Assembly: GCA_944346655.1 (NCBI GenBank)
Contig: CALVMP010000005.1
Location: forward strand, 1 to 43,591
Direction: 5' to 3'
From: an uncultured Clostridia bacterium
Lineage (GTDB): Bacteria; Bacillota; Clostridia; Christensenellales; Borkfalkiaceae
DNA length: 43,591 nt
Positions 1 to 9,148 of the stretch are shown here, in pieces. Within the stretch, counting starts at the first letter, position 1. Each line of letters opens with the position of its first letter. The translations under genes were made by a program, and so were the position numbers. A model generated the notes under the pieces. That model was given only the letters and a program-made list of their open reading frames with translations. It made no database searches and was not told where the DNA came from.

Positions 1-2076
1 AATACTGAGGGCTCCAAGCCCCGCCACGGCGACAGGACGCCCCGCCCCCAGCAGGGCGCGCGTCCCGCAACCCAGGCGCCAGCCCGCCAGCCCGCCGCGC
101 AGGCGGCAAAGCCGGCAAACAAAAATTTCGGTCCCGACAAAAAGAAGGGCGGCTATGAAAAGACCTATGTCGAAAAGGAGCGCCGCGCTCCCTCCAAGCG
201 TTCGCTTGCAAAGCAGCAGGGACCTTCTGTTTCCGACTTCGACGAGGATAAGAGCGGCTACAGAAAACTGCGCGTAAAGAAGGATAAAAAGCAACAGAGC
301 GCCCAGACAATCAAAATTGAACACGCCGTCGTGACGACTAACGAAATCCCATTAAAGGTTCTTTCCGAAAAGCTTGGCATCACCGCTGTGGAGATAACCA
401 AGCGCCTCTTCAAAGAGGGCATAATGAAGACGGTAAACGAGAGCATTGACTACGATACGGCAGCTCTCGTCGCCGCGGAACTGGGCATCGAGCTTGAATA
501 TAAGCCCGAAAAGACGGCGGAAGAAATTCTTTCCGAAAAGCAGGCGGACACCGTAGAGGAGATAGAGAGCCTCGTTCCCCGCGCACCCGTCGTCACCGTC
601 ATGGGTCACGTCGACCACGGCAAGACCTCCCTTCTCGACTATATCCGCCGCCAGAACGTCGCCGCGGGCGAAGCGGGCGGCATTACCCAGCACATAGGCG
701 CGTACTCGGTCTCCGTCAACGGAAAGAGTATAACCTTTATAGATACTCCCGGTCACGAAGCTTTCACGGCAATGAGAGCCCGCGGAGCGCAGGTTACCGA
801 TATCGTCATTCTAGTGGTAGCCGCCGACGACGGCATCATGCCGCAGACGGTGGAGGCAATCAACCATGCAAAGGCGGCAAACGTCTCCATAATCGTCGCC
901 ATAAACAAAATGGATAAGGTCGGGGCAAATCCCGAAAAGGTAAAGCAGGAGCTTACAAACTACGGGCTCGTTCCCGAGGAGTGGGGCGGCGATACGCCCG
1001 TATGCCTCATCTCCTGCAAGACAGGTCAGGGCATAGACGAACTGCTCGAAAGCGTTCTCATTGTCGCCGAAATGAAGGAACTTCTCGCCAACCCCGCAAG
1101 GGAGGCGCGCGGCACGGTAATCGAAGCCCAGCTCGACAAGGGCAAGGGTCCCGTTGCTACCGTGCTCATTCAGAACGGCACTTTGCGCACGGGCGACAAC
1201 ATTATCTCGGGCACCATCACGGGCAGAGTGCGCGCCATGATAGACGACAAGGGCAGAACGGTAAAGGAGGCAGGACCCTCCGCAGCCGTCTACGTGCTCG
1301 GTTTCGAACAGGTTCCCAACGCGGGCGACAGTATCTTCGCCGTCTCGCAGGAGCTCATGAAGTCTGTAATCGAGGAGAGGAAGAGGAAGGAGTCCGACGC
1401 AATGGTCAAGTCCGCATCCAAGATCTCCCTCGACGAAGTGTTCGGAAAGATCGCCGAAGGCAACATGAAGACCTTGAACCTCATTGTAAAGGGCGACGTT
1501 CAGGGTTCGGTCGAAGCGGTCAAACAGTCTGTATTAAAGCTCTCCAACGAGGAAGTGCAGGTAAAGGTCATCCACAGCGGCGCGGGCGCGATAACCGAAT
1601 CGGACGTCATGCTTGCCGACTCATCAAATGCAATAATTCTCGGCTTCAACGTCCGTCCCGACGCAAAGGCTAAGGCGACGGCAGAGCGCAGCAAGGTGGA
1701 TATAAGGCTCTACCGCATAATCTACGACCTGCTCGACGATATGGAAGCCGCGCTCAAGGGCATGCTCACGCCCAAGTATCAGGAGGTGTACCTCGGCAAG
1801 TGCGAAGTGCGCCAGACCTTCAAAATTACGGGCGTCGGCAACATTGCAGGCTGCTATGTAAAGGAGGGCAAAATCGTACGCGGCGGCAAGCTGCGCATTT
1901 ACCGCGACGACGTGCTGATAGTCGAAGGCAACGTCCAGCAGCTCAAGCGCTTCAAGGACGACGTAAAGGAAGTAAACTACGGCTATGAATGCGGCTGCGC
2001 GATAGAGGGCTTCAATGATATCCGCGTCGGCGACATCATAGAGTGCTACATGGTTGAACAGATTCAGCCAAAATAA
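1..2076 (+). CDS. infB: Translation initiation factor IF-2, 5' truncated
   Basis: IF-2 is the GTPase that positions initiator tRNA on the 30S subunit and promotes subunit joining. The reading frame is open from base 1, so the true start lies upstream of the window. A GTG at 331 is internal, because the residues before it (a Pro/Ala/Gln/Lys-rich linker, then IKIEHAV) read as IF-2. Visible elements are the IF2-N domain ([20 protein letters not shown], about 343-402), the P-loop GHVDHGKTS (about 604-630), DTPGHEAF (G3), NKMD (G4) and SCKTG where G5 is usually SAK. Beta-barrel and C-terminal fMet-tRNA-binding domains follow and the C-terminus is intact. It leads a cluster with rbfA 16 bases downstream, the usual Firmicute arrangement. 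Identification is near certain; only the N-terminal length is unknown. Confidence 0.97.
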   Translation, partial: NTEGSKPRHGDRTPRPQQGARPATQAPARQPAAQAAKPANKNFGPDKKKGGYEKTYVEKERRAPSKRSLAKQQGPSVSDFDEDKSGYRKLRVKKDKKQQSAQTIKIEHAVVTTNEIPLKVLSEKLGITAVEITKRLFKEGIMKTVNESIDYDTAALVAAELGIELEYKPEKTAEEILSEKQADTVEEIESLVPRAPVVTVMGHVDHGKTSLLDYIRRQNVAAGEAGGITQHIGAYSVSVNGKSITFIDTPGHEAFTAMRARGAQVTDIVILVVAADDGIMPQTVEAINHAKAANVSIIVAINKMDKVGANPEKVKQELTNYGLVPEEWGGDTPVCLISCKTGQGIDELLESVLIVAEMKELLANPAREARGTVIEAQLDKGKGPVATVLIQNGTLRTGDNIISGTITGRVRAMIDDKGRTVKEAGPSAAVYVLGFEQVPNAGDSIFAVSQELMKSVIEERKRKESDAMVKSASKISLDEVFGKIAEGNMKTLNLIVKGDVQGSVEAVKQSVLKLSNEEVQVKVIHSGAGAITESDVMLADSSNAIILGFNVRPDAKAKATAERSKVDIRLYRIIYDLLDDMEAALKGMLTPKYQEVYLGKCEVRQTFKITGVGNIAGCYVKEGKIVRGGKLRIYRDDVLIVEGNVQQLKRFKDDVKEVNYGYECGCAIEGFNDIRVGDIIECYMVEQIQPK

Positions 2077-2092
2077 TTTCAAGGGAAGCAAC

Positions 2093-2464
2093 ATGAAAGG
2101 ATTGAGAGGAGAGCGGCTTGCGAGTCAGTTCCGCGAGGAGATATATTCGGTAATTTCCACCAAACTCCGCAACAGGTACTCGTCGCTCAGCGCCATAATC
2201 AGCGTAACGCAGGCAGACGTGGCGCCCGATTTAAAGACCGCAAAGATTTATGTCAGCATATACGATCCCGACAGGGACAGAAAACTTCAGAGCTTTGAAA
2301 TATTAAAGGACAACGCGGGCTTCATCCGCCACGAACTTTCCAAGGTTTTGCATCTCCGCACGGTGCCCGAGCTGTCGTTCATTCTCGACGAGAGCATGGA
2401 ATACGGCGCAAAGATAGACAAAATAATTCAGAGCCTCGAAGAGGAACAGAAAAAAGATGATTGA
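2093..2464 (+). CDS. rbfA: Ribosome-binding factor A
   Basis: RbfA is a small KH-like protein needed for late maturation of the 30S subunit and 16S rRNA processing. The 123-residue product has the family signature at its start (MKGLRGERLASQFREEI), the central SVTQADVAPDLKTAKIYVS strand-helix segment, and the C-terminal LHLRTVPELSFILDESMEYG motif. The start at 2093 is chosen because AAGGGAAG lies just upstream and the protein then begins at the conserved family start. The open frame extends to 2054, but that would overlap infB and add an unrelated leader. The gene overlaps the next by eight bases, implying translational coupling. Length and motifs are normal for the family. Confidence 0.95.
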   Translation: MKGLRGERLASQFREEIYSVISTKLRNRYSSLSAIISVTQADVAPDLKTAKIYVSIYDPDRDRKLQSFEILKDNAGFIRHELSKVLHLRTVPELSFILDESMEYGAKIDKIIQSLEEEQKKDD

Positions 2465-3419
2465 TAACGTGCTCGGCGAAGTTGTAAAACAGTTAAACAA
2501 TGCTCATACGGTAGGCGTATTCTGCCACGTCCGCCCCGACGGCGACGCGCTCGGCAGCGCCCTTGCCCTTGCCGTGGCTTTAAAGAACGCAGGCAAGCAG
2601 GCTTATATGATGTGCGAGGAGCAGGCTCCCGAAAGATTGAAAATTTTTCCCTCTCTCGAAGGCGTGCTCACCGCTCTCCCTGCCGGCGCAAGCTTTGACG
2701 TTCTCGTCAGCTGCGACTGCGCGGATATTAACCGCATGGGCGTCTTTGCCCCGTTTTACAAAAAGTTCAAGGGTACGACCATCAACATAGACCATCACAT
2801 TTCAAACGATAAATTTGGCAAAATTAATTATGTCCGAGAATGCACGGCAACCTGTGAAATAATGCCCGCAATTCTTTCGGCGGCAGGGTATGAGATAACC
2901 GAAGATATCGCCAATCTGCTTGCCATAGGACTTCTTACCGACAGCGGAAACTTCACCCACAAGGATGTCACCGGCAACACCTTTGCCGTTGCTGCTACCT
3001 TGCGCGAAAGGGGCGCCGACTTTTCGAAAATCAGCTACGAAATGTTTTCGCGGCAGAGCAAAAAGAGGGCTCTTCTCTATTCGAGAGTGCTCTCCTCGAT
3101 GCGTTTCTGTCTCGACGACAGGCTCGTGTTTATTACCGTCACGCAAAAGGACTTTGCCGAAACGGGCACGGACAAGAGCCAGACCGAGGGGTTTGTCGAC
3201 TATCCTCTCTCAATCGACACGACAGAGGTTGCAATCGCCCTCATGGAGGTAAAAAAGAGGCAGTATAAAGCTTCTCTCCGCTCAAAGAGGGTAAACGTAA
3301 ACGCAGTCGCCTCGGAATTCGGCGGCGGCGGTCATCTGCTCGCCAGCGGCTGCATGCTGTTCGGCGAATACGAAGAGGTTATAGAAAGGCTGACCTACGC
3401 CGTCGGCAAACAGTTATGA
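2457..3419 (+). CDS. nrnA: DHH/DHHA1 phosphoesterase, NrnA-like (nanoRNase / pAp phosphatase)
   Basis: Members of this family degrade 2-5 nt RNA fragments and dephosphorylate 3'-phosphoadenosine 5'-phosphate in the cytoplasm. The 320-residue protein shows the DHH motifs in order: RPDGDALGSALAL (about residues 23-35), CDCADINRMG, NIDHHISND, and LLTDSGNF. The C-terminal DHHA1 domain ends in the substrate loop EFGGGGHLLASGC. The length of about 320 residues fits NrnA. It sits between rbfA and truB, the common position in Firmicutes, overlapping both (eight bases with rbfA, four with truB). GAGGAACAG in the end of rbfA could serve as ribosome binding site. Another DHH subfamily, such as c-di-AMP-derived pApA hydrolase activity, cannot be excluded from sequence alone. 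Confidence 0.9.
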   Translation: MIDNVLGEVVKQLNNAHTVGVFCHVRPDGDALGSALALAVALKNAGKQAYMMCEEQAPERLKIFPSLEGVLTALPAGASFDVLVSCDCADINRMGVFAPFYKKFKGTTINIDHHISNDKFGKINYVRECTATCEIMPAILSAAGYEITEDIANLLAIGLLTDSGNFTHKDVTGNTFAVAATLRERGADFSKISYEMFSRQSKKRALLYSRVLSSMRFCLDDRLVFITVTQKDFAETGTDKSQTEGFVDYPLSIDTTEVAIALMEVKKRQYKASLRSKRVNVNAVASEFGGGGHLLASGCMLFGEYEEVIERLTYAVGKQL

Positions 3420-4264
3420 CGGGATTTATAAACATAAACAAAGCTTCGGGAGTAAGTTCCGCAAGGGAGGTTTCCGCGGTAAAAAAACTTACGGGTCAGC
3501 CGTGCGGACACATGGGCACGCTCGATCCCATGGCGAGCGGCGTGCTCCCTGTTGGCATAGGAAATGCATGCAGGCTGTTCGATTATTTTCTCACCAAGAG
3601 AAAAACCTATCTTGCAACCTTTAAATTCGGGGTCGGGTACGACACTCTCGATACCACGGGCACTTTGGTGCAATCGGGAGGAGCGGTGCCTTCAAAAGAG
3701 CAAATTCGGAACGTTCTGCCCGCATTTGTCGGAGACATTATGCAGGTCCCCCCGAAGTACAGCGCAAAAAACGTGGGCGGCAAGAGGGGATATGCTCTCG
3801 CCCGTGCGGGCGTCGATTTCGAACTTCAGCCCAAAAAGGTAACGATATATTCAATCGAACTTGTCTCGCAGAAATCTGACGACGAGTATGATTTCCGCAT
3901 AGAGTGCGGCGGCGGCACATATATCAGGTCGCTCTGCCGCGATATCGCGCAAACTCTTACAACCTGCGCGGCTATGAGCGCTCTCGTGCGGGAGAGAAGC
4001 GGACCGTTCGCCCTTTCGGACAGCATCGGTAGCAGCAGCCTTGACAGGGAAAATATAAACGATTACATTATTCCCGCGGACAGCGTGCTTCCGTTTGAAA
4101 GGGCTGATGTCTGCGGAACCGAACAAAAAAAACTACTCAACGGGTTATCTGTTCCGACCGCGCTCGGCGACGGAACATATAAAATATATTTGGAGGACGG
4201 TCAGTTTTACGGCTTAGGAGTCGCCGAAAGCAGCCGTTTAAAGGTGAAAACAAAATTATGTTAA
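3416..4264 (+). CDS. truB: tRNA pseudouridine(55) synthase
   Basis: TruB converts U55 in the T-loop of tRNAs to pseudouridine. The 282-residue protein begins MTGFININKASGVSS, matching the family N-terminus. It carries the catalytic motif GHMGTLDPMASGVLP, whose Asp is the nucleophile, at about residues 32-46. Further family motifs are VPPKYSAKNVGGKRGYALAR and the ECGGGTYIRSLCRD strand. The start is fixed by an ATGA overlap with the preceding stop codon. The C-terminal PUA-like part is short, as in many Firmicute TruB proteins. It overlaps ribF by seven bases, so the five genes from infB to ribF look like one transcription unit. Confidence 0.95.
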   Translation: MTGFININKASGVSSAREVSAVKKLTGQPCGHMGTLDPMASGVLPVGIGNACRLFDYFLTKRKTYLATFKFGVGYDTLDTTGTLVQSGGAVPSKEQIRNVLPAFVGDIMQVPPKYSAKNVGGKRGYALARAGVDFELQPKKVTIYSIELVSQKSDDEYDFRIECGGGTYIRSLCRDIAQTLTTCAAMSALVRERSGPFALSDSIGSSSLDRENINDYIIPADSVLPFERADVCGTEQKKLLNGLSVPTALGDGTYKIYLEDGQFYGLGVAESSRLKVKTKLC

Positions 4265-6123
4265 ACATCATCGAATACGGAAAAGACGAATACTCTTACC
4301 CTTCACTCCTCGTGCTTGGTTGTTTCGACGCAATTCACGCCGGTCACAGAGAACTGTTCAAAAAGGCTAAACTTCAGGCAAAGATAAATGGTCTCGATCT
4401 GGGCGTGATGATGTTCAGGGAGGGCAAGGGCGGCAAACTCGTGTACTCTTTTGAGGAGCGCGTAGCCATGCTTGAGCCGTATAACGTCAAGTTTGTGCTT
4501 GTAATAGACTACACTCCCGAGTTCAAACAGACCATGCCCCTCGATTTCCTCGCCGCAATCGAGGAAAAGATCAATGTAAAGGGGTACATGAGCGGCAAAG
4601 ATTTCCGCTTCGGCAAGGGCACCAAGGGCAAGTCATCAACGCTCAAAAACTATGCCGAGGACGAGGAAAACGGCGTATGGTACATGCCTTTAAAAGATGT
4701 CATGTGCGACGGTGAAAAGATCTCCACCACGCTTATAAAGAGCTGCCTCGACGAGGGCAACGTTTCAAAGGCGGCAAAACTGCTCGGCGAGCCCTTCTAT
4801 GTCGAGGGCGTCGTTGAGGAGGGCTCCCACCGCGGTACCGGCGTGCTCGGTTTCCCCACCGTCAACATTACATATCCCGACTGGAAATACCCCGTAAAAC
4901 ACGGCGTGTATAAAGTTGCCGTAACCATAGACGGGCAGAAATATTCAGGCATCGCAAATTTCGGCGACCGTCCCACCTTTGATGACGACAGGGAAATTTT
5001 AGAAGTACACATAAAAGACTTTGAAGGCGACCTCTACGGCAAGACTGTCAAAGTAGGTTTCGAGGCGTTCATGCGCGGAATATATAAATTCAGCGATGCC
5101 GAGGCGCTTGCAGCCCAACTCGAACAGGACAAGGCTGCGCTCTCTTTAAGCGAGGAACAGTTCAACGCCATATATCCCCTGCCCGACGAAGCTCCCGCAA
5201 TTGTAGAGGAAGTCACAGCCGAACTCGAGTCCGAGTCACAACCCCTCCCCGAGGTGTTCGAAGGCGCTCCCGCTGAACAGCCCGAGGCAGAGATTGTAAC
5301 CGAGCAGGCGGAGGAACCTGCCCCCGAAGAGGAGACAGTAGTTGAGGAGAGCGCGACCGAGCCCGCCGACGAGACGGCAGAGGTTGTTGAGGAAACTCCC
5401 GAAGAAACGACAGAGCCCGCTCCTGAAGGGGAGACGGTAGTTGAAGAATGCACAACCGAGCCCGCCGAAGAGACGGCAGAGGTTGTTGAAGAATCTTCCG
5501 AAGTAACAGAAGAACCCGCTCCCGAGGAGGAGACGGTAGTCGAGGAGAGCATAACCGAACCCGCCGAAGAGACGACAGAAGCTATTGAAGCAATCCCCGG
5601 GGAAATAGAACAGCCCGCGTCTGAAACCGAAGAACAAAATTTGGAGCAGACAAGGGAGGAAGAGACGGAAGAGATAATAGAAGCGGAAGTCTCCGACGAG
5701 CTCACCCCCGCATGGGAACTTTTATCGGAGCCTGCCGATGAGGCTGACGCCGAAGAAAATACCGCAGGGGCGGAACCTCAGGAAAACCGCACCGAAGAAA
5801 CTCCCGTTGAAAGCGAAGAGCCCGTTTCAGAGGAGAGTGCCGAGCAACCCGAAGAAGTGGTTTGCGATGCGGCGGAAGAAATTTCTGAAGAGAACACAGA
5901 CGAGGGCGTTTCCGAGGAAAGCGAAACTCAATCCGAAGAGTCTGCCGAAACTCAGCCCGAAGAGAGCGCAGAATGGAATCCCTGGTCTGAAAGTCAGCTT
6001 GAAGAGGGGGACCAGAGCGAAGAAACTGTCCCCGTGGAAAGCGAAATTCAACCGGAAGAGCAGGAAGGCGGGGAAACGGAAGAGGCGCCCGTGTTGTACG
6101 GCGGCGAAGATTCCGCGAAATAA
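4258..6123 (+). CDS. ribF: Bifunctional riboflavin kinase/FAD synthetase with long acidic C-terminal tail
   Basis: RibF phosphorylates riboflavin to FMN and adenylates FMN to FAD. Residues 1-180 form the adenylyltransferase, with the nucleotide-binding motif LGCFDAIHAGHREL (usually GxFDGxHxGH) and KDFRFGKGTKGKS. Residues about 181-300 form the kinase, with GTGVLGFPTVNI, HGVYKVAV, ANFGDRPTF and LEVHIKDFEGDLYG. The normal family length of about 305-320 residues is reached near residue 305. The frame then continues without interruption for about 315 residues of Glu/Pro/Ser/Thr-rich, Lys/Arg-poor sequence predicted disordered by composition, including three tandem units of about 31 residues. The tail has no Cys-binding or membrane motif that I can see. 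rpsO, often found after ribF in Firmicutes, is absent. The enzyme call is firm; the role of the tail is unknown. Confidence 0.93.
   Translation: MLNIIEYGKDEYSYPSLLVLGCFDAIHAGHRELFKKAKLQAKINGLDLGVMMFREGKGGKLVYSFEERVAMLEPYNVKFVLVIDYTPEFKQTMPLDFLAAIEEKINVKGYMSGKDFRFGKGTKGKSSTLKNYAEDEENGVWYMPLKDVMCDGEKISTTLIKSCLDEGNVSKAAKLLGEPFYVEGVVEEGSHRGTGVLGFPTVNITYPDWKYPVKHGVYKVAVTIDGQKYSGIANFGDRPTFDDDREILEVHIKDFEGDLYGKTVKVGFEAFMRGIYKFSDAEALAAQLEQDKAALSLSEEQFNAIYPLPDEAPAIVEEVTAELESESQPLPEVFEGAPAEQPEAEIVTEQAEEPAPEEETVVEESATEPADETAEVVEETPEETTEPAPEGETVVEECTTEPAEETAEVVEESSEVTEEPAPEEETVVEESITEPAEETTEAIEAIPGEIEQPASETEEQNLEQTREEETEEIIEAEVSDELTPAWELLSEPADEADAEENTAGAEPQENRTEETPVESEEPVSEESAEQPEEVVCDAAEEISEENTDEGVSEESETQSEESAETQPEESAEWNPWSESQLEEGDQSEETVPVESEIQPEEQEGGETEEAPVLYGGEDSAK
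5311..5588 (+). repeat. In-frame tandem repeat in the ribF tail
   Basis: Three diverged copies of a unit of about 31-33 codons lie in frame. Each copy contains a PAPE(E/G)ETVVEE core followed by TEPA(D/E)ET and then (A/T)E(V/A)(V/I)E. The copies start near 5311, 5410 and 5512. The repeat encodes almost only acidic residues plus Pro, Thr, Val and Ala. Slippage or unequal recombination would change tail length without breaking the frame. Confidence 0.75.
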
Positions 6124-6141
6124 GTTTTAAAAGGAAAAGGA

Positions 6142-6996
6142 ATGATCAAATTCGGACCGAGCGGCAACAGCGCAAGTTTTTATGACATGGGTTACAAGCA
6201 CACAGTTCAGGCGCCCGAATATCTCGACAAATTCGGACTCGACTGTTTTGAGTACTCCTTCGGCAGGGGCATAACTGTGTCCGCAGATAAAGCGGCGGAA
6301 ATAGGCAGGGCGTTTGCCGATGCGGATAAGGAGATAAGCGTTCACGCTCCCTACTTTATAAATTTCGCCAATCCCGACGACGAGGCCGTGCAAAAATCCT
6401 ACGGCTATGTTATAAACAGTGCAAAGTATTTAAAGTTTTTCGGCGGCAAAAGGCTGGTGTTCCACCCCGCCGCCCAAGGCAAGGCGACAAGGGATGAGGC
6501 AGTCTCACGCACCGCCGACAGGCTGAAGATTCTCCGCGACATGATATACGAAAGCAATCTTCAGGATATTATGTACTGCCCCGAAACCATGGGCAAGCTC
6601 GCGCAGATAGGCACCCTGGAGGAGGTCGTCGCGTTCTGTAAAATAGACCCCGTATTCACTCCCGCAATAGACTTCGGGCACATAAACGCCCGCGAGCAGG
6701 GCAGTTTAAAGACGGTTGGCGACTACAGATCCCGGCTTGAGTATATGATTGACGAACTCGGCTACGACAGGGTCAAAAACTTCCACATGCACTTTTCAAA
6801 GATAATGTACGGCGGAAAGGGCGAAATAAAGCACCTCACATTTGAGGATACCGTATATGGTCCCGAGTTTGAACCGCTTGCCGTTGCATTGAAGGAACTT
6901 AAATTAGAACCTTACATTGTCAGCGAATCGGACGGCACGCAGGCGGAGGACGCCAGAGCCATGAAGGATATCTATTTTAATACCCCCGACTGTTGA
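6142..6996 (+). CDS. Endonuclease IV-like TIM-barrel protein (AP endonuclease family 2)
   Basis: The 284-residue protein belongs to the xylose isomerase/AP endonuclease 2 TIM-barrel superfamily and resembles endonuclease IV, which cuts 5' to abasic sites with a trinuclear zinc centre. Candidate metal ligands are H68 (SVHAPY), H108 (VFHPAA), E148 (PETMGK), D177 and H180 (DFGHIN), H215 (NFHMHFSK), H231 (IKHLTF) and E262 (SESDGTQ). The Asp two residues before the H231 equivalent in E. coli Nfo is not seen; E228 is three residues before it. GAAAAGGAA precedes the ATG at 6142, 18 bases after ribF. It could be a true AP endonuclease or a relative acting on another phosphodiester or sugar. The fold is confident, the substrate is not. 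Confidence 0.8.
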   Translation: MIKFGPSGNSASFYDMGYKHTVQAPEYLDKFGLDCFEYSFGRGITVSADKAAEIGRAFADADKEISVHAPYFINFANPDDEAVQKSYGYVINSAKYLKFFGGKRLVFHPAAQGKATRDEAVSRTADRLKILRDMIYESNLQDIMYCPETMGKLAQIGTLEEVVAFCKIDPVFTPAIDFGHINAREQGSLKTVGDYRSRLEYMIDELGYDRVKNFHMHFSKIMYGGKGEIKHLTFEDTVYGPEFEPLAVALKELKLEPYIVSESDGTQAEDARAMKDIYFNTPDC

Positions 6997-7021
6997 CATA
7001 TACGTACATTTTTGTTAAAAT
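6993..7021 (+). promoter_or_regulatory. Sigma-A promoter, overlapping the upstream stop codon
   Basis: TTGACA (6993-6998), a 17-base spacer and TAAAAT (7016-7021) match the housekeeping consensus closely. The TGA stop of the preceding gene lies inside the -35 box. Expected transcription start is near 7028, only about 14 bases before the ATG at 7042. Confidence 0.8.
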
Positions 7022-7041
7022 ATTTCTGAACAAAACGCAAT

Positions 7042-8091
7042 ATGAACAATAAACTTACGCAAAACATATTGGCGGCTACGGGCGCGGAAGCTCTCGTCGT
7101 CAGCCAGGACGACTACAGATTTTATCTCACGGGTTTTCAAAGCACCTTCGGCATAGTAATAGCCGACAGTCAAAACGCCGCCTTTTACACCGACAGCCGC
7201 TATCTCGAGGCGGCAAAGGCGCAGATTAAAGGCTTCGAGGTTCTGGAATATCCCAGAGGGCAGGGGCTTGAACACCTTATAGAGGACTACAAAAACATAG
7301 CCGTTCCCCTCGACAGGATAAGCGCAAACGAATATCTTTCGTTTACCGCCTCGGGGCATATCTTAACCGACAGCACCCCCGCGTTTGCAAAGGCAATGTC
7401 TGTCAAAACGGGCGAAGAACTTGCAAAGGTAAGGTCTGCCTGCATTGCGGCAGACAGGGCGTTTACAGACCTTCTGCCTGAAATTAAGGAGGGCATGTCC
7501 GAAAACGACGTAGCTGCGCTCCTCGAATATCTCATGCGCACGCACGGTGCTTCGGGCACGAGCTTTTCAACAATCTGCGCCTTCGGCGCGAACGCCAGCG
7601 TGCCCCATCACGAAACGGGAAACAAAAAACTCGCCTTCGGCGATATTGTTTTAATCGATTTCGGCTGTAAGGTCGGGGGATATTGCTCGGACTGCACGCG
7701 CACTTTCCTCTTCGGCGACGACGGCAAACACGGCGAGTTCAAACAAACTTATGCCCATGTGCTCAAAGCGCATATGCTTGTAAAGGAAAATTTCTGCGCA
7801 GGCATGACGGGCAGGGAGGGCGACGCCATTGCAAGGGACTACTTTGCAACGCTAGGCATTGATAAATATTTTACTCATTCGCTCGGGCACGGCATAGGAA
7901 TAAACATTCACGAAAGCCCCAATCTTTCGCCCAAGAGCGAAGATAAATTTGAAAACGGCATGGTGTTTTCGGATGAGCCCGGGGTTTATTTCGAGGGCAG
8001 GTTCGGAATAAGAATAGAGGACACGGTAACGCTTGAAAACGGCAGGGTCGTCAGCCTTACCGACAGCGACAAGTCACTCATTATTTTATAA
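7042..8091 (+). CDS. M24 family metallopeptidase (Xaa-Pro aminopeptidase/prolidase type)
   Basis: This cytoplasmic enzyme would remove N-terminal residues from peptides with proline in the second position, using two metal ions. The 349-residue protein has a creatinase N-terminal domain (about residues 1-120) and a pita-bread catalytic domain. All five metal ligands are visible: D206 (LIDFGCK), D217 (SDCTRTF), H283 (HSLGHGIG), E312 (SDEPGVYF) and E326 (RIEDTVTL). Length matches the PepQ/YpdF group. The ATG at 7042 has no recognisable Shine-Dalgarno sequence and sits about 14 bases from the predicted transcription start. It leads a unit with efp 36 bases downstream, a common Firmicute pairing. 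Aminopeptidase versus dipeptidase specificity is not settled by sequence. Confidence 0.93.
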   Translation: MNNKLTQNILAATGAEALVVSQDDYRFYLTGFQSTFGIVIADSQNAAFYTDSRYLEAAKAQIKGFEVLEYPRGQGLEHLIEDYKNIAVPLDRISANEYLSFTASGHILTDSTPAFAKAMSVKTGEELAKVRSACIAADRAFTDLLPEIKEGMSENDVAALLEYLMRTHGASGTSFSTICAFGANASVPHHETGNKKLAFGDIVLIDFGCKVGGYCSDCTRTFLFGDDGKHGEFKQTYAHVLKAHMLVKENFCAGMTGREGDAIARDYFATLGIDKYFTHSLGHGIGINIHESPNLSPKSEDKFENGMVFSDEPGVYFEGRFGIRIEDTVTLENGRVVSLTDSDKSLIIL

Positions 8092-8127
8092 ATTTAATCG
8101 AAAAAATTAATTTAGGAGATTTTTAAT

Positions 8128-8703
8128 ATGGCATCCATTTTAGCAGGCGACATCAGAAAGGGCGTAACTTTCGAATACAACAACAAGGGCGTTTACACCG
8201 TAACCGACTTCCAGCACGTAAAGCCCGGCAAGGGTGCGGCGTTTGTCCGCGCAACCCTCAAAAACGTAGTTACGGGGCAGGTTCTTTCGGACATCACTTT
8301 CAACCCCACGGCAAAGCTTGAGACGGCTCAGGTTGAAACGAGAAAGATGACCTATTCCTATACCGACGGCGAGTTCTACTATTTCATGGATCCCGAAACA
8401 TTCGAAATGACCACTCTCAACTATGAGCAGGTTGAGGACGCCCTCAAGTATATCAAGGAAAACGACCCTGTGACCATCAAGTCTCTCTATGGCAAGGCGT
8501 TCTCCGTCGAGCCCGAAAACTTTGTCGAGCTTAAGATAATCGAGTGCGAGCCGGGCGTAAAGGGCAACACCGCAACCAACGCCATGAAGAACGCTACCGT
8601 TGAAACGGGTGCAACCATTCAGGTGCCCATGTTTATCGAAGAGGGCGAAATTATCCGCATCGATACCCGCAGCGGCGAGTACATGGCAAGAGTCGGCAAG
8701 TAA
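8128..8703 (+). CDS. efp: Elongation factor P
   Basis: EF-P binds between the P and E sites and relieves stalling at polyproline stretches. The 191-residue protein has the three-domain layout. The N-terminal KOW-like domain carries the modification loop [10 protein letters not shown], with K35 in the position that is post-translationally modified in other bacteria. The OB domains include [17 protein letters not shown], and the C-terminal [14 protein letters not shown] is the family end motif. TAGGAG lies about ten bases before the ATG. The loop lysine type (GKG) does not by itself tell whether the modification is beta-lysylation or 5-aminopentanol. Expressing it after a proline peptidase is common but its meaning is unknown. 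Confidence 0.96.
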   Translation: MASILAGDIRKGVTFEYNNKGVYTVTDFQHVKPGKGAAFVRATLKNVVTGQVLSDITFNPTAKLETAQVETRKMTYSYTDGEFYYFMDPETFEMTTLNYEQVEDALKYIKENDPVTIKSLYGKAFSVEPENFVELKIIECEPGVKGNTATNAMKNATVETGATIQVPMFIEEGEIIRIDTRSGEYMARVGK

Positions 8704-8706
8704 TTA

Positions 8707-9144
8707 ATGAAAGCTGTAATCCAGCGCGTAAAACACACAAGCCTGTCGGTGGACGGAAAACTTATATCCCAAATTCCTTTCGGGCTTGCCGTCTACCTCG
8801 GCGTAAAGGTCGGGGACGGAGAGGAGCTGTGCGCACAGATGGCAGGCAAAATTTCGCGGCTCCGCATTTTTGAGGATGAAGACGGAAAAATGAACAAATC
8901 CGTTATCGACGTCGGCGGCGAGGTTTTGCTCATTTCCCAGTTTACCCTATACGGCGACTGTTCACACGGCAACAGACCTGGGTTCACTCTCGCAGAAAGA
9001 CCCGAACGGGCAAATGCTCTGTATAAAAAGGTGGCAGAGGAACTTAAAGCTCTCAACGTGCCCGTGAGTACGGGAGTGTTCGGCGCAGACATGAAGATCG
9101 AACAGTACAACGACGGTCCTGTGACAATAATCTACGAAATATAA
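8707..9144 (+). CDS. dtd: D-aminoacyl-tRNA deacylase
   Basis: Dtd hydrolyses D-aminoacyl-tRNAs and glycyl-tRNA-Ala mischarging products. The 145-residue length is standard. It begins MKAVIQRVKHTSLSVDG and carries the family motifs GLAVYLGVKVGD, LISQFTLYGD (SQFTL), GNRPGFT and, near the C-terminus, the cross-subunit motif NDGPVTI with the Gly-cisPro pair. The gene starts three bases after the efp stop with no clear ribosome binding site of its own, which suggests translational coupling. A strong hairpin follows at 9149. Confidence 0.96.
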   Translation: MKAVIQRVKHTSLSVDGKLISQIPFGLAVYLGVKVGDGEELCAQMAGKISRLRIFEDEDGKMNKSVIDVGGEVLLISQFTLYGDCSHGNRPGFTLAERPERANALYKKVAEELKALNVPVSTGVFGADMKIEQYNDGPVTIIYEI

Positions 9145-9148
9145 AATT

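Noticed and set aside
331..333. GTG start for infB, giving a 581-residue protein
   Set aside because: The frame is open back to base 1 and the residues before the GTG read as the IF-2 linker and N-domain, so the gene is simply cut by the window edge.
5034..5705. Ser/Val-rich frames on the - strand opposite the ribF tail
   Set aside because: Low-complexity Glu codons on the + strand create these frames; they carry no start signals.
4258..6123. Frameshift or fusion artefact explaining the ribF tail
   Set aside because: The reading frame is continuous with consistent codon use, and the acidic part has no internal start with a ribosome binding site; the tail is accepted as real pending comparison.
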